In this document: positions 1 to 12,500 of the stretch, piece by piece
Layout: every line of letters begins with the position of its first letter
Position numbering within the stretch: the first letter of the stretch is position 1
From: Chrysaora quinquecirrha
Lineage: Eukaryota > Cnidaria > Scyphozoa > Semaeostomeae > Pelagiidae
Assembly (NCBI GenBank): GCA_014526335.1
Contig: JACTAT010000060.1
Span: 3,279,445-3,343,444, forward strand
DNA length: 64,000 nt
Direction: 5' to 3'
Position numbers and translations under genes: made by a program
The notes under the pieces: model-generated
Databases searched by the model: none
Told to the model about the DNA's origin: nothing
What the model saw: only the letters and a program-made list of their open reading frames with translations

Positions 1-230
1 CAGAGTCTTGAAAGGCCTGTAAAACTGCTTCCAGTTGGGAAAGGTGTTCATCAAATGTTTTTCCCGTCACAAGAACATCATCTAAATATGCTTGTGCTCG
101 GAGTCCTAGTTTTCTAGACAAAATACTTCCGATTAAACGCTAAAAAGTAGCAACAGCGTTGCAAAGTCCAAAAGGCATAACATTAAATTCATAATGCCCA
201 CCGCTTGGAACACTAAATGCTGTTTTAGGA
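1..230 (-). pseudogene. Ty3/Gypsy reverse transcriptase fragment
   Basis: Read on the minus strand from about 230 down to the left edge, this translates to the palm region of a Ty3/Gypsy-type reverse transcriptase. The motifs MPFGLCNA and YLDDVLV are in the right order and spacing; the two aspartates of YLDD are the catalytic pair. A TAG at 140-142 interrupts the frame a few codons after MPFGLCNA, so this copy cannot make a full polymerase. The reading continues past the left edge, so the rest of the element lies outside. No LTR is visible. It is a different Gypsy lineage copy from those at 35.8 kb and 61.6 kb, judged by residues around the active site. Confidence 0.85.
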
Positions 231-651
231 CGACTGACTCATTTGGCATACACTATTCAGGAAATACGTCATGTACGAATCCTCAATTTTTTTAAATTTT
301 AAACCATTTGAGGAAATTGATTATGATTCTTTTGAATTGGCCAAAAATATCTGCATGACAAGGCGTTGACATGCTTCTGAAACCATTATTACAGCCGTCA
401 CATTGATCAGCCTTGGTTATTCAGAACAAAATTCTTTACCAGATACCTAATGCAACTCTATGCGATGTTCGATCTTCTGCATCTTCTTCATCGTTCCATT
501 TTCAGCAACAACACAAATTTCAGCACCGTAGATTGTCTTTAATTCGATATTTTACATCAACCCTTTCTTGGCCTAACACGGACACACTTGTGAGCACAGA
601 CGTGGGCAAGAATGGGCAGACACCTTACCGTAAAATGAATGAATGGGCAGA

Positions 652-1038
652 CGCCAGCACCGTGCCGTGCCAGGATTTTTCACTCTGGTATGGCACTAGC
701 ATGACGTCTGAAGAGATTATAGATTTTATACCGTGCTTAAATCCTGGCACGGCGACTTTGCCGCGCCAGAGTTTGCGAGCACGGCTTCGGCACGGTGTTG
801 AACCAAACGCTGTGCTGTGGCTGTGCTGCAGAAAGAGAGCATGTGTAGAGCTATATGTTGCCATTTTCCTTTCCGCTTCAATTTGGTGCACGGAAAAGAG
901 GTTACTTCACCATAAGTCTCTGGAAAGTCGTGAAAGCGGAGCAGGAAGCACTGGCACGACGTCTGCATTGACAAACATGCTAATACCGTGCTGGTGTCGT
1001 TCCAGAAAAGGCCAGCACGGCACGGCGCTGGCACGACA
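652..1038. repeat. MITE-like element with GC-rich inverted ends
   Basis: The left end (GCCAGCACCGTGCCGTGCC, from 652) and the reverse complement of the right end (GCCAGCGCCGTGCCGTGC, ending near 1038) match over about 20-25 bp, giving an imperfect terminal inverted repeat around a core of roughly 340 bp. The word GGCACGGC/GCCGTGCC recurs inside, for example near 748 and 790. The segment is clearly GC-richer than its flanks. A 210-codon open frame spans it on the plus strand, but its composition follows the repeated word and it has no recognisable domain, so I treat it as fortuitous. No target duplication could be defined. Confidence 0.5.
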
Positions 1039-1045
1039 TTTGTAG

Positions 1046-1531
1046 TAGGCCTAACTCTCTTTTAAACTTCCGAAAGGTCTTGAAAATCTTTTTTAGATAC
1101 AATATGGGTTTGTTTTTCAGATCTTTCACATTAAAATTTCTGGACTGCTGCTATTTTTCAGAAGCCTTGGAAATAAAGTATCCATTGAGTTGGATTAAGG
1201 TGAAAAATTTTACACTTAAATAATCAGAAGAAGTGGGGAAAAATCTCCTTCAGATAAAGGTTCCTTCAGATATAGATTTATCTTCGACTTTTCGAAACCT
1301 TAGTCATCTGGACCACTCCTTTTTTTCGGTCATGTTTATATGTGCCTTAAAATGGAGACGGCCTTCCAAGCAGAAGGTACAACGCAAAACAAAGAACTGG
1401 CTTATTTTCATTGTGATAAATTGATTGACAGTTCCCCGATCCTGTTCTTGTTATGCTCTGATATTTGAGATCTGACCTTAAAATTATGGGGCTAAGCTAT
1501 CCAAATCTCCCTTCGGATTTTACGTTTACAA
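1046..1531. other. No recognisable feature
   Basis: AT-rich sequence without a supported gene, RNA or repeat. Short open frames here have no recognisable motif. Confidence 0.5.
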
Positions 1532-3034
1532 GGTTGTATTAGTTATTGTACCTGCTGTGTTTATTTGTCCTATCAATGGAGCAAGCAGCTTCACTCTTAC
1601 GGTGTGCAACCTGTAACCCGCGTTAGCTGCATTACCTAGGGTGTCATAATGCCTGACCTGCATTAGCAAATATAGACTGCTTGATTGCTTGCGTCTTTGC
1701 TGTCTTCCTCCTCTAGCATTCGTTGTATTTCTACGGTTCTGCCGATCTAAAATTCCTTCTTTTTCGCTCTGAAAAATCTTGTATACTTTACACGTTCGTA
1801 TGCTTAGAGTTGACATTATTCTTGCTCGACCTGCCTGGTTCAGCTACCTGCTTCCATTCATGCAACTAACACCATTCTCAAACTAAACAACTCTAACATA
1901 CCCTCACCTACGAACTTCATTTTGATTTCCAGAGCAATATAAACGCTTGGGTATTAAATGACTGTTATACACTGGGTGCTATATTTACGTTAAAATAAAA
2001 GAGTAATCGTAAACGGCCAATTTATTCCTTGTCAACACTTTCTTGAAATCGTCTTGTCTACCAAAAATATCTGAGAAAGTCCTTCAAAGTTTCACTTTTC
2101 CACGAAAATTTCGTGCGTCAATTTTAAGATTGAAACTCCCTCATGTTCGTTCGAATTCCAACCAAAAATATTTTATTAGTAAAGTATCGTAACATGAATT
2201 AGAATATTTTCTATGTTAAAGAATTTTTCATATTCAATTTGATTTGATCATAAAGTTTTCTCCTAAAATTTTGTCAAATGTGCAGGTTGTATTAGTTATT
2301 GTACCTGCTGTGTTTATTTGTCCTATCAATGGAGCAAGCAGCTTCACTCTTACGGTGTGCAACCTGTAACCCGCGTTAGCTGCATTACCTAGGGTGTCAT
2401 ACTGCCTGACCTGCATTAGCAAATATAGACTGCTTGATTGCTTGCGTCTTTGCTGTCTCCCTCCTCTAGCATTCGTTGTATTTCTACGGTTCTGCCGATC
2501 TAAAATTCCTTCTTTTTCGCTCTGAAAAATCTTGTATACTTTACACGTTCGTATGCTTAGAGTTGACATTATTCTTGCTCGACCTGCCTGGTTCAGCTAC
2601 CTGCTTCCATTCATGCAACTAACACCATTCTCAAACTAAACAACTCTAACATACCCTCACCTACGAACTTCATTTTGATTTCCAGAGCAATATAAACGCT
2701 TGGGTATTAAATGACTGTTATACACTGGGTGCTATATTTACGTTAAAATAAAAGAGTAATCGTAAACGGCCAATTTATTCCTTGTCAACACTTTCTTGAA
2801 ATCGTCTTGTCTACCAAAAATATCTGAGAAAGTCCTTCAAAGTTTCACTTTTCCACGAAAATTTCGTGCGTCAATTTTAAGATTGAAACTCCCTCATGTT
2901 CGTTCGAATTCCAACCAAAAATATTTTATTAGTAAAGTATCGTAACATGAATTAGAATATTTTCTATGTTAAAGAATTTTTCATATTCAATTTGATTTGA
3001 TCATAAAGTTTTCTCCTAAAATTTTGTCAAATCG
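1532..3034. repeat. Tandem direct duplication, 753-bp period
   Basis: The sequence from 1532 to about 2281 is repeated from 2285 to about 3034 with a 753-bp offset. I saw only a few substitutions (for example TCATAATGCC against TCATACTGCC), so the copies are about 99% identical and the duplication is recent. Each copy carries the same minus-strand open frame (1526-1816 and 2234-2569) of about 95-110 codons. That frame is rich in Arg, Gln and Ser and shows no known domain. The unit contains AATAAA-like signals and could be an LTR-like or non-autonomous element duplicated in tandem, but I see no primer site, coding region or TG/CA ends to prove it. An assembly artefact is also possible. Confidence 0.8.
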
Positions 3035-3039
3035 TGTAG

Positions 3040-5416
3040 TAACTAAAGCTAGGCTCTTATTTAGATAATGACTGTTAGAATTATTGGTTAAAAACGATTT
3101 TTCTAGAGAGCCGTCGAGCTACCTAATGTTAATGTATTTAAGCTGCCTCACTAATATTTGTAACGGATATATTTTATTATTTTATGTACATAGGCTTCTG
3201 ATAAAGGACTGTTCCAAGTTCTAATGACATAGTATTATTCTGAACTAAGCTTAATCTTTGCATACCATAAAGGTAAAGATAGTCACTTTTCCCTTTTCCT
3301 TATGTTTGCTAATTGTAAGTGTGAAAATAGAACATTGACTTTGGTTAGAATTCTATTCTTTTAGGGACGTTATTTGTTAAGTTACAGAGAACAGTTGTTT
3401 ACCAGGGTTTTACCTTCGCTCTCTTTTGATATAGTATCCAGTCTTCAATAGAAATTGGCCTCACGGCTTCGATCTCCATTTTGAGCGCGGCTGGATTCGC
3501 ATGCTTTTTATGCTGATCAAATGCGTGTGTTGCATTTCTCATAAGGATTCGACGGGATTCAAGCGAATTCCTTGTGGGACTGTAAAATGATTTCTTTGTT
3601 GATGATTTTAGTGTGTTGCAGAAGATACTGGAATTCAACAGTGGCTTTTATAAATTCTTTATATTCTCTTGCGCCAACTGAGGATTTGACGTGTCTTCGA
3701 ATGTGCAGTTGATCATGTTTCGGTGCTTGGATTTAGCAACATTTGAGTTGCCTCATAGCAGAAGTCAGATAGAATTTCGCTCTCTTGAAGTTTCTTAGGA
3801 ATGAATGAAGATCAAGAAAATATGGCTAGTGCATGCGATGCTCCTTTATGAAATTTCAGGCTGTAAAGGTCGGTTAGTAATATCCAGCACAGCATTCAAA
3901 GTTGGTACACCGTTATGCACAAAACATTGTTCATCAGGTACGAATGCCGATGTTTATTCTTCTTCTCTTCTTTCTTCGCAATTCTAAAATCGTTTGGCAT
4001 TGAGGTTGATTATACTTTGCATAGCTTTCGAATAAAGGCAGCTATAACTGCCACAATTTAGGCTTTCTGGAAAGCCTTTTCGAATGGATTAAGTGGCTGG
4101 TCAATTGGCACTTACGGTTTTTATGTTCATTTAGGAGTTGAAGTTTTTGGCATCAAAACCCTTTGGACAGCTCAAAGTGGCGTGAGTGATGATTTTGTTT
4201 AAAAGTTGTGTACTAAGTTAGGAAAAATTATTTAGAATGTCTCTCCAGCTTGGAGAAATGAGAATGCTATTCTCCATGCTTGGGTATGGAAAGGTGAAGA
4301 AAATTTCTCCATTTTGGAGAAATGAAATTTTTCTAATAGTCGTGTCATTGTACAGAGCTAGAGACGTTGTAATGCATGCAAACAGTATCCTGGAAGAAGA
4401 AATCGACGTGAAGATAGGTTTATTTTTAACGCGTTCATATGTTGTTAAGTAAATTGGGTGCAATGGTTGTGGCTGTCTTCTTCATTTTTCAGTAAGAGTT
4501 CGGTCAGGGGTTGAGGGATCTCTTCCAATTCTATGTGTGAAAAAGTGAGTTTCCCTGTCCATTCCCTGTCCCCAGTTTCCCAAAAATAGGATATAGGGTT
4601 TTTGTTTCGTGAAAAACCTTATAATTATTGACATAAAAGTTGGGTTTAGCGAATTCGGGCTGATGCACTGAAAGCCAAAATAGCTGTGAGAACATAGCCT
4701 CATGCCTGATGTTTCATGATGAGTGTGCAATTTGTCTGAGGGGGGGGGGGGGGTAATTTCCAAAGGAAATACAGAAACAGTTCAGTTATATTGTTTTGCT
4801 CGAAGTGGAGCAATTAACTATGGTTTGTAGCTTCAGAATTACACCTTTGCGTCATTCGGTGTGTATTGACGTCGGCTTACGGCTTTATGCATGCGGCTGC
4901 ACTTTCTAATAGACCAGGCGGTGAATGGGGGCTATCGTCCCCCAAAGGCGAAATAAACGAGACCACTTAGTTTGGTCAATTTGGGGACGCTGATTCCGAA
5001 TATCAATGTTATACGGGCAATTTCCGGGAACTTCGGCCTCGTTTCGGTATTCGAAGTTACGTTTGCGACGATTAGCCACAGCAAACTCCGACGGCGTAGC
5101 GTGGTACAATGTAATGCACAAAGCTTGACTCCCGTGATACCGATTTGGTTTGAATGGGTCCTTAATACACAAGAGAAGATGTTTTTGACTACTGAGGCAT
5201 GAATGCGACAGCAGAGCCTCGTTTTCGTGCTCGAAATTAGCAGTGATAATATCATGAAGTCGTTTGTAATATTTTTAAGGGGATACTGTCGCAAGCCATA
5301 GCACACTACGCTAGATTTATTGTAAGAATGCTTACGACTCATTCACCTATACATAGCATAGCTACGTCGGGCCAGAACTTAACTTTTAATACATAGAAAT
5401 AGTCAAATAAGATAAA
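3040..5416. other. Non-coding or unrecognised region with a G14 homopolymer
   Basis: No gene could be supported. A 79-codon minus-strand frame at 3399-3638 begins with ATG and has balanced composition but no recognised motif; it may be an exon remnant. From 4865 to 5345 two overlapping minus-strand frames of 88 and 136 codons stay open in GC-richer sequence, again without a motif. A run of 14 G residues lies at 4740-4753. The segment around 4235-4325 repeats the words CTCCA and GGAGAAATG several times. Confidence 0.4.
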
Positions 5417-5490
5417 TTAAAAGAAATCGTCATCAAGATATTCTGCAAAATCGTCCTCTACAGCAGATTCCTCCCCTTCTACAGTTTTGT
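5417..5490 (-). other. Possible terminal coding exon, interrupted by the BEL element
   Basis: On the minus strand, sequence just outside the BEL element reads as an acidic C-terminal peptide (ending EYLDDDFF) and stops with TAA at 5417-5419. On the other side of the element (from 15432) the same strand has a pyrimidine-rich stretch ending in AG just before the insertion point, which could be a splice acceptor. A 5-bp GTTCT flanks both ends of the element. This fits an element inserted near the start of a last exon. The peptide is only about 25 residues, so it may belong to an older transposon or be chance. Confidence 0.3.
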
Positions 5491-5687
5491 TCTTCGAAAT
5501 ATATACATAACGATAATATTAAACTATATACATAACTTGTTAGTAACTGTGAATATCGAAACGATTGAATGAATACGTAAACGAAGCGAATAACGTGACG
5601 AACTGATAACAACGACTGAATAAGTGAACGGAAATACTTCTTAAATACTACTAAAAGAGTCTGGTAACTAGTTAAGAATAATTGACA
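5491..5687 (-). repeat. BEL/Pao 3' LTR
   Basis: This is a 197-bp copy, identical at all but one base (near 5550) to 15235-15431. Read on the minus strand it begins TGTCAATTATT next to a G/C-rich polypurine-like tract (5688-5700). Its outer end is uncertain. Homology stops at TCTTCGAAAT, and reading out to TGTT (5488) would give canonical TG...CA ends, while GTTCT (5487-5491 region) is the candidate target duplication. Confidence 0.85.
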
Positions 5688-5706
5688 CTGGGGGCCCGGC
5701 GAAAAG

Positions 5707-7446
5707 CTAATCTCGATTACTGTCTATAAGCTGGGCCTTTATAGCGTCCCTGGCTTCGAACGCTGCTCTGCGAAGAGAGCGTTTTGAAATGGAATGTTCT
5801 TCAGATTTCTTCTCTTCATTCTTCTCTAAGTCTTCTTCTTCTTCCTGAACACAATCGGCCTGTATCTCTAAAGGATACAACTTAATAATCGAACGAGTTG
5901 TGCGACCACGTGGGATGCGCACTACGGCTGCTCTACATAATTTGACAGAGCCAAGAATTAGTTCTGTCACTAGACCTAGTTCCCAATGATTTCTAGGTTT
6001 GTCGGTGTCAGCAACTATTACGATATCTCCAACTCTAATGCGATTCTCTGAAGAGGACTGTTTGCGATGATGCAATGAATGTGTTTCGCGAAGAAATGAC
6101 AAGTATTCTTTGCTGAAGCGTGAAGAAAAATGATGGTATAACGCAGATCGACGAGTTTGTGCACGATGAATGTCATCTTTGTCACCAAACGTCGGATCAG
6201 ATGATTCTGTGTCGTCGTATGACGGATATGTTAACGGTGTGACGTTATATCCGAAGAGTAACTGACTTGGTGTAAGCGGCTGAAGATCCTGCATGTCCGA
6301 GTTGACGTATGTGAGAGGACGATCGTTGAGAACGGCTTGAATTTCTTTGAGTAGTGTTGCTAAATCTGAGAGCGTAACGAATGAACGACCGAGTACCTTC
6401 TTTAAGCAAGTTTTAGTTAGACCTATTAAAGGTTCGTAAACTCCACCCCAATGAGGGCTGCGTGCGGGAATATAACGAAAGGTAATGCGTTTCTGAGCGA
6501 AAGCATGCTGAATGGCCGGAGAATCGAATAAAGATAACAATTTCTCTAAGTTCTGTTCTGCACATTTGAATGTCTGAGCATTGTCTGATAAAATTAAACG
6601 AGGAGTTGAAAAAACGCTACAATGTCTACGAAATGCTTGTAGAAACGACGAGGTTGTGAGATCTTCTACGAGTTCCAAGCTTATTGCTCGTGTGGTTAGA
6701 CAAGTGAATAAACAGATGTAAACTTTCCGATGATTGCCATGATAGTCTTTCACGAGTAGATGGCCAGTGAAGTCGACGCCTATGTTCGAAAACGGTCGGT
6801 TTGACGAAGCTACGCGAAACTGTGGTAGCTCTGATGATGTAGGCAGGAGATATGGTCTGCCTGTGACTCTCTTGCACGTAGAGCATTTGTGCAAAAGGCG
6901 ACGAGCAACGGAGCGAGCGGATGGAATCCAGAAGCGTTGACGTAAAGCGACGATAGTTCCTCCAACACCAATATGGTGTAAACGTTGATGATAATCTAAA
7001 ACTACTAAGTCAGTAAAACGAGAAGTCTGAGGTAATAAAATAAGCGAAGAGTCAATATCAAAGCGTCCTTTCGCGCGAATGAGTCCTTTCTCATCTAGAA
7101 ATAAATTAAGCTGACGAACAATTGGTGGAGCGTGAGCCTTGTTTGCATTATTACGAGACGTAAGAAAATCTATAACTTGAGGATAATACTGCTGCTGCTG
7201 CGAGCGAATCCATGCTGTTTCTACGGAATCTAGTTCCGAAGTAGTAGGGGTTCCTTTAGTTCCAGTACGAAAACAAAAACGATTGACATAAACTGACGAC
7301 GCCAGAAGGCGAGAATAGTCATTGAAACGTGATAAATCTATGATACTGCAAACGCTAGGCGACGGCAACGCTATTTGCTGTTCAGCGACGGAAGCGGCAA
7401 CTGTAGATGAAACAGGTTGCGATTTAGGCCATTGTGGCCACGAGGC
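5707..7446 (-). pseudogene. BEL/Pao pol, integrase part
   Basis: The minus-strand frame 7368-5707 (553 codons) covers the C-terminal half of BEL pol. In order it has an H2C2-type zinc-binding segment (LHHIG ... CSTC), an RVE integrase core with GVDFTG (first Asp), LSDNA (second Asp) and GGVYEPLIG (Glu), then the C-terminal domain typical of BEL/Pao elements (VGDIV ... LGLV ... YPLE). Integrase joins the cDNA copy to host DNA. Coding sequence continues upstream to about 7446, where one frameshift separates it from the RT/RNase H frame. The integrase itself appears complete. The C-terminus is acidic and Lys-rich. Confidence 0.9.
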
Positions 7447-7454
7447 TGTGTTAG

Positions 7455-9419
7455 TTATCCAAGATGGACCATTATGCCATAATTGCGATTTGAGCAGAGA
7501 CTGCGCACTACAGCCAGGTCTGCAGGGTTTTCTGGTGAGGGTGTATGACCCCAGAAAGAAGATTCAAAAAGGCGATTTATTGCGTCAACCTTATTCTGGA
7601 CAAATTGCTTTAGCTTGCGCTTTGACGAAAGCCAATACAGAGCAATTTCTGAATCAGTCCACAAATGAACATGAACTGTAGCGAATTCTTTCCTGACGAT
7701 TTCAAGCAGGTTGGCGTAAAATTGAGAGCCAAGCAACATAGCACTCAGTTCAAGCTGAGGGATAGTAAGAGTTTTCTTACCACGAGGCGCCAATTTTGAT
7801 TTCGAACCAAGTAAGATACATTTATCACCCTGACTAAGATATGCGACGGCACCCATTACTAGCTTACTAGCGTCGGTAAAAACGTGTAGATAGACTGGTT
7901 GATTAGTATCGAAATCAATCCAACGAGGAAACTGGAAATTTGAAATGGCAGAAAGTTCTTTTTCAATGTTTTTCCATGCTTGAATTTTCTGAGTAGGCAA
8001 AGGTTGGTCCCAACCAAGTTTTTCATCCCAGAGTTCAGCGAGAAATAAACGAGCGAGTACAATGACGGGTAAAACAAGACCTAGCGGGTCGAATAATTGA
8101 CTTGCGATGCTTAGAACTTTGCGTTTTGTAAGAGATTCGGAAGAAGAATCAAAATTTTTCGGTTGAAATGAAATGCAATCAGCAGAGGGATTCCACTGAA
8201 GACCGAGCAAAGAAATAATGTCTGATTTGGTTTTGAGTTGATTAGCGTTTATCAGTTCTTGTAAACTTTGCGAATTAGTCGACCATTGACGGAGTACGAA
8301 GTGACCTTCTTCCATGATTTCGCGCGCTTTATGGAAATAAGCTGTGGCTTCAGCCTCGGTTTGAGCACCGGAAAGGAGATTATCGACATAAAGCTTTTGA
8401 GCTAAATCGACTGCTACGGGATCGTTATATTTCTGTAAATGTTCGAGTAAAACTGCACCTAGAGTCATTGGACTGCTAGTGTGGCCGAAAACGATTGTTT
8501 TGTATGTGTAAACACAGATGTCTTTTGACGGGTCGTTATCTTTGTACCATAAAAAACGTACGAACGGTCTGTCCTCTTCTCTGAGCTTGATGTTTAGAAA
8601 AGCGCGTTGAATATCAGCGACGAATGCGTATTTTGGAAAGCGAAAACGAGTTAGCAACTCAACCAAATTATTGAGGAGGCAGGGGTCTGTATAAAGACAG
8701 TCGTTGAGACTAACTTGACCGGTGTTGGCAGCGAAAACGATTCTTAAAGGAGTTGTTTCGGAATCCTTTAAAACAAAGAAACGAGGAAGGTAATGACACC
8801 CTTCTTCAGGCCATGGTTGTTGTAAATCAGGGACCTCTTCTATATAACCATTGGACAAATGTTCGGCCATAACCTTACGATAGGCTTCCATTAGGCCTAG
8901 TTTGATTAATCGCGACGTGACCTGTTCTAAACGTTTTTTGCAGAGGTTAAGATTCGAAGGCAAAGGTGGGTGGTCAATTTTCCAAGGTAGAGGAGCGTAA
9001 TAAGACCCATTTCGAAATTCGATTTGCTGGCGATAGGAATGCAAAAATTCATTCATTTGCGTGTCCTGAGGCGTTTCAGAAACGAATTGATCTTGAAATA
9101 GACGGTCGATTTGAATAAACAAAGATGAATTGCTCATCAAATTTTCAAAGGAAACAGCAGAGTCGTTTTGGCTATTGTCAGAATCTGCGAAAGGCGAATT
9201 AATCGTGTTTGTTGAAATGTCGTGACCCTTTGGTGTTGACTCACAATTTGGCTTTGAATCGTTAAACAAAGGACCGGATAAGACGTATCCGAATTTAGAT
9301 TCTTGAATCAATGGGTGTGAACTTTCTTGTGAAACGTTTACAAGAAAGCGATACGCGGCATCAGCTCCTAATAGAATATCAACGACAAAGGAGCCATCCT
9401 TAAAATCGTTAGCCAAAGA
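7455..9419 (-). pseudogene. BEL/Pao pol, RT and RNase H part
   Basis: A minus-strand frame (to 7455) encodes the end of the protease region (DILLGAD), the reverse transcriptase (FFVLKDS, RIVFAAN, DIQRAFLNI, and the active site YVDNLL, the form common in BEL/Pao) and RNase H (FTDASKLVMGAV, then WTDSEIAL). The upstream protease segment with its DTG/DSG aspartate is absent: only a short stretch lies between DILLGAD and the LINE junction. Sequence above 9419 in the same frame is LINE 3' tail, not BEL. A single frameshift at about 7450-7500 disconnects RNase H from integrase. With gag broken and protease missing, this copy is not autonomous. Confidence 0.9.
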
Positions 9420-9420
9420 T

Positions 9421-9445
9421 AATAATAATAATAATAAATAAATAA
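9421..9445. repeat. Simple-repeat tail of LINE A
   Basis: AAT and AAAT units on the plus strand mark the 3' end of LINE A where it joins BEL pol sequence. CR1- and L2-type LINEs commonly end in short tandem repeats instead of poly(A). Confidence 0.75.
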
Positions 9446-9557
9446 ATTCTTTGTTTAAGGTTGGCGTAGCTGATAGCACTAGGCTAATTATTGCCAACCA
9501 TAATTAATAACAGCATGAGTAATAAAAGCAAAACAGAATTTAAATTAAAAAGCTATT

Positions 9558-12500
9558 CTAAATATACCCTAAATTTACAATATAAGTTTTACATAATCTA
9601 AAGTTGCACTTCAGATTCAAAAATTTGATGTCGTTTTTAAAATGTTTCACGGATTGGGACTCCTTTAAATGCAATGGTAAGTCTTTCCAAAGATTGTGTA
9701 CTAAAAAGCTTATATTTTCTAATCCATAGGCTGTAGTCCTAGGTTTAGGCGCATATATGTTGTTCGTAACTCTTAAGTTATAATTTATCTTTCTCTCTGC
9801 AAAAATTTCTTTCATAAAAGAGGGATTTAAATTCATCTTTGTTCTGTAAATTTCGGTGACGAGCAACTGCAGATTTCGTTGATGAATGGAGACTGATTTA
9901 TCTGTAATTAGCAGTTCTTCAAAACTGGAGGTCTGATCTTGATACGCTATACTCAGTGCCCTTTCGTGGATTTGGTTGATTTTTGCATTGATATGTCTGT
10001 CATGAAACATCCATACCAACGGACAGTAGCTAAACTGAGACATTATAAAGGCTCTCATTACCATTCTAGTTTTTTCTTTCGGCATATACGTTGAGGCTCT
10101 TGCAAGAGCATGTAGCTTCTGGCTTGCCTTCCTACAGACCATATTTGAATGTTGCTTAAAATTTAGCTTTTGGTCAATCACGACACCTAACAATTTTTCT
10201 TCATTGCTCTCTTCAATCACAGAGGGACCAATATTTATTGAAATTTTTCTGTCCTTTTCACCGAATACTAAGAGGTGGCATTTTTCTTCATTTAATTTCA
10301 TAAAATATTCTGCAAACCAATTGCTTAGCTCAGCAGCATCATTTTCAAGCCTTATTGTAACCTCCTGTAATTCTTGATGAGAGCAGTAAATTGTCGTATC
10401 ATCTGCATAATTACAGATTTCAGTCTCATTCAACAAAAGAAAAATATCATTAATAAATATATTAAACAAGAGTGGCCCTAGTACTGATCCTTGGGGGACA
10501 CCTAATTTCATTTCTTTCCAAGAGCTGAATGAGCCATTTACTTTCACTCGTTGCCTTGTACCTGTTAGATAGCTATGCATCATTCGTATGGAACTTGTGC
10601 TAAAGCCATATGCCTCTAATTTAGCAAGCAAAAGTTCGTGGTTGAGACAGTCAAAGGCCTTGGATAAATCCATTAACACTGCTCCAACGAAGCCCTTCTT
10701 ATCTAAGGTCTTTTTACAGGTATCAATTAATTTTAGCAAAGCATGCTGGGTATTGTACCCCTGTCGATAGCCACAAATTTTAGGTGAGAGAAACTTGTTC
10801 ACAATAGGTAACATTTGATTAGCCAAAAGTCTCTCAAAAACCTTGGAGAGAGACGGTAATACTGTTATTGGTCTATAGTTTTTCTTCTGAAATGAGTCAC
10901 TATTTTTGAAAAGGGCGCTAACATCACCGTCTTTCATTTCATCCGGGAAAGAGTTTCTGTCCACACTTTTATTGAAAAGGTCTAGCAGGTAAGAGGCAAC
11001 GATGTCAACATTATCTTTAATAACCTTAGCGGGAATACTACCGATAGGTGAAGCCTTCTTAGTATCGAGGCTATCAACTTGCCCAAGAACCTCTACAATA
11101 GAGGCCCTTTTGAAGTCGAAAGTCTCTGTATTTTCATTATGGCTTTTTATCAATATTACGCTAGGATGAGAGCGGTATTTTTTGATTGCAGCAGTAACTG
11201 GATCTAAAATCTCATCGCCAGTTGATTCAGTTTCATTATTGTCTGCAATATTTAAGGATTTTGTAATGTTAGCGAAATGGTCATTCAATATTGTTGCAAC
11301 AACATGGTCTTCCGAAACAATCCTATTGTTTTCCATTAAAAAAATTGTTGAAGAAGTTTTAACCTTGTCATTGAAAAGGGGTTTTACTGATCTCCAAAAT
11401 TTCCTATTATCCGTCAGGTTCTTAATGTCAAGATCCTTATAGTAATCCTTTTTAGCTTGTCGCAAAATTTTGACACATTTATTTCTTTGTTTTTTAAAGG
11501 CTTTCAAATTTTCAACAGTACCATATTTGCAGTATATATTTCTGAGTCGGGATCTATTCATAATCGCTCTCCTGAGTGCTTTGATCATAAATGGGCCATC
11601 ATTCGCTCTAACTGATTTTTTCTTTATTGGTGCATGGATATCTAAAACACGAGTGACGACAGAATTGAAAACTTCAAATTTCTCATAGCAAAAATTATTC
11701 TTAGCTAATTCTTTTTTAAGGTCTTCTTTAAATACCGAGGGGTCAAATTTTCTGTAGTCACGGTATGTAATTATTCTAGGGCCTCTCTTAATGAAACTAC
11801 TTTTAATTACAGTCAAGATCATCGAGTGGAAATCAGACAATCCAGTCTCTATTGTTCTTGTGCCTTTGAAGGATTCCCGGTTATTAGTTAATATCAAATC
11901 AATACAACGTGGATTGTCTGATTTAAAACAAGTAGGAACCTTAACTAAATTAGCTAACCCATACAGATTCATGAAGTTAGACATATTATCGGAATCTTCC
12001 TTTGTAATGAAATCACCGATCACAATAAAATTGTCGGATTTAAGGGTATATGCATTTAAAACCTTACCAAGTTCATGAAAAAATTCTTTTTGATTTTGGG
12101 AGGGAGGACGGTATATCCCTAACATGATCCATTTTTTCTTGTGCACGTTTATTTCAATAATACCACACTCAATACCGTTTGGGACACCTAGATCTGATAA
12201 TGCCTTAGCTGGCACTCTGTCTCTAATATAGATCATGAGACCGCCTCCATGGGCATTTCGATCAAATCTTATTGGCTTTTGAAAACCCTCGATGAGAAAC
12301 TGAGCTGTTGTAAAAGTGCTATCTAGTTTCGTTTCAGCGATAATCAGAATATCAATGTTGTCTGAAATTAGTGTTTTGAGTGAGAGGAATTTGTTTCGAA
12401 TCGAATTAATATTAAGATATCCGATAATGAGTCCATTTTTATTAGCTAGTCTGACGCTTTTTAAACTTGTGAAAGCGTCTTCGTTTTCATTCGTTTCGTT

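Noticed and set aside
413..1045. 210-codon plus-strand frame as a gene
   Set aside because: It spans a GC-rich inverted-repeat element, its residues track the repeated DNA word, overlapping minus-strand frames are equally open, and no domain is visible.
4740..4753. G14 run as a regulatory G-quadruplex
   Set aside because: A single uninterrupted homopolymer with no gene beside it; length may even be a sequencing artefact.
5688..5700. GGGGGCCCGGCG as a cloning-vector remnant
   Set aside because: It resembles a polylinker motif, but it sits exactly at the polypurine-tract position beside the 3' LTR, so an element origin is simpler.
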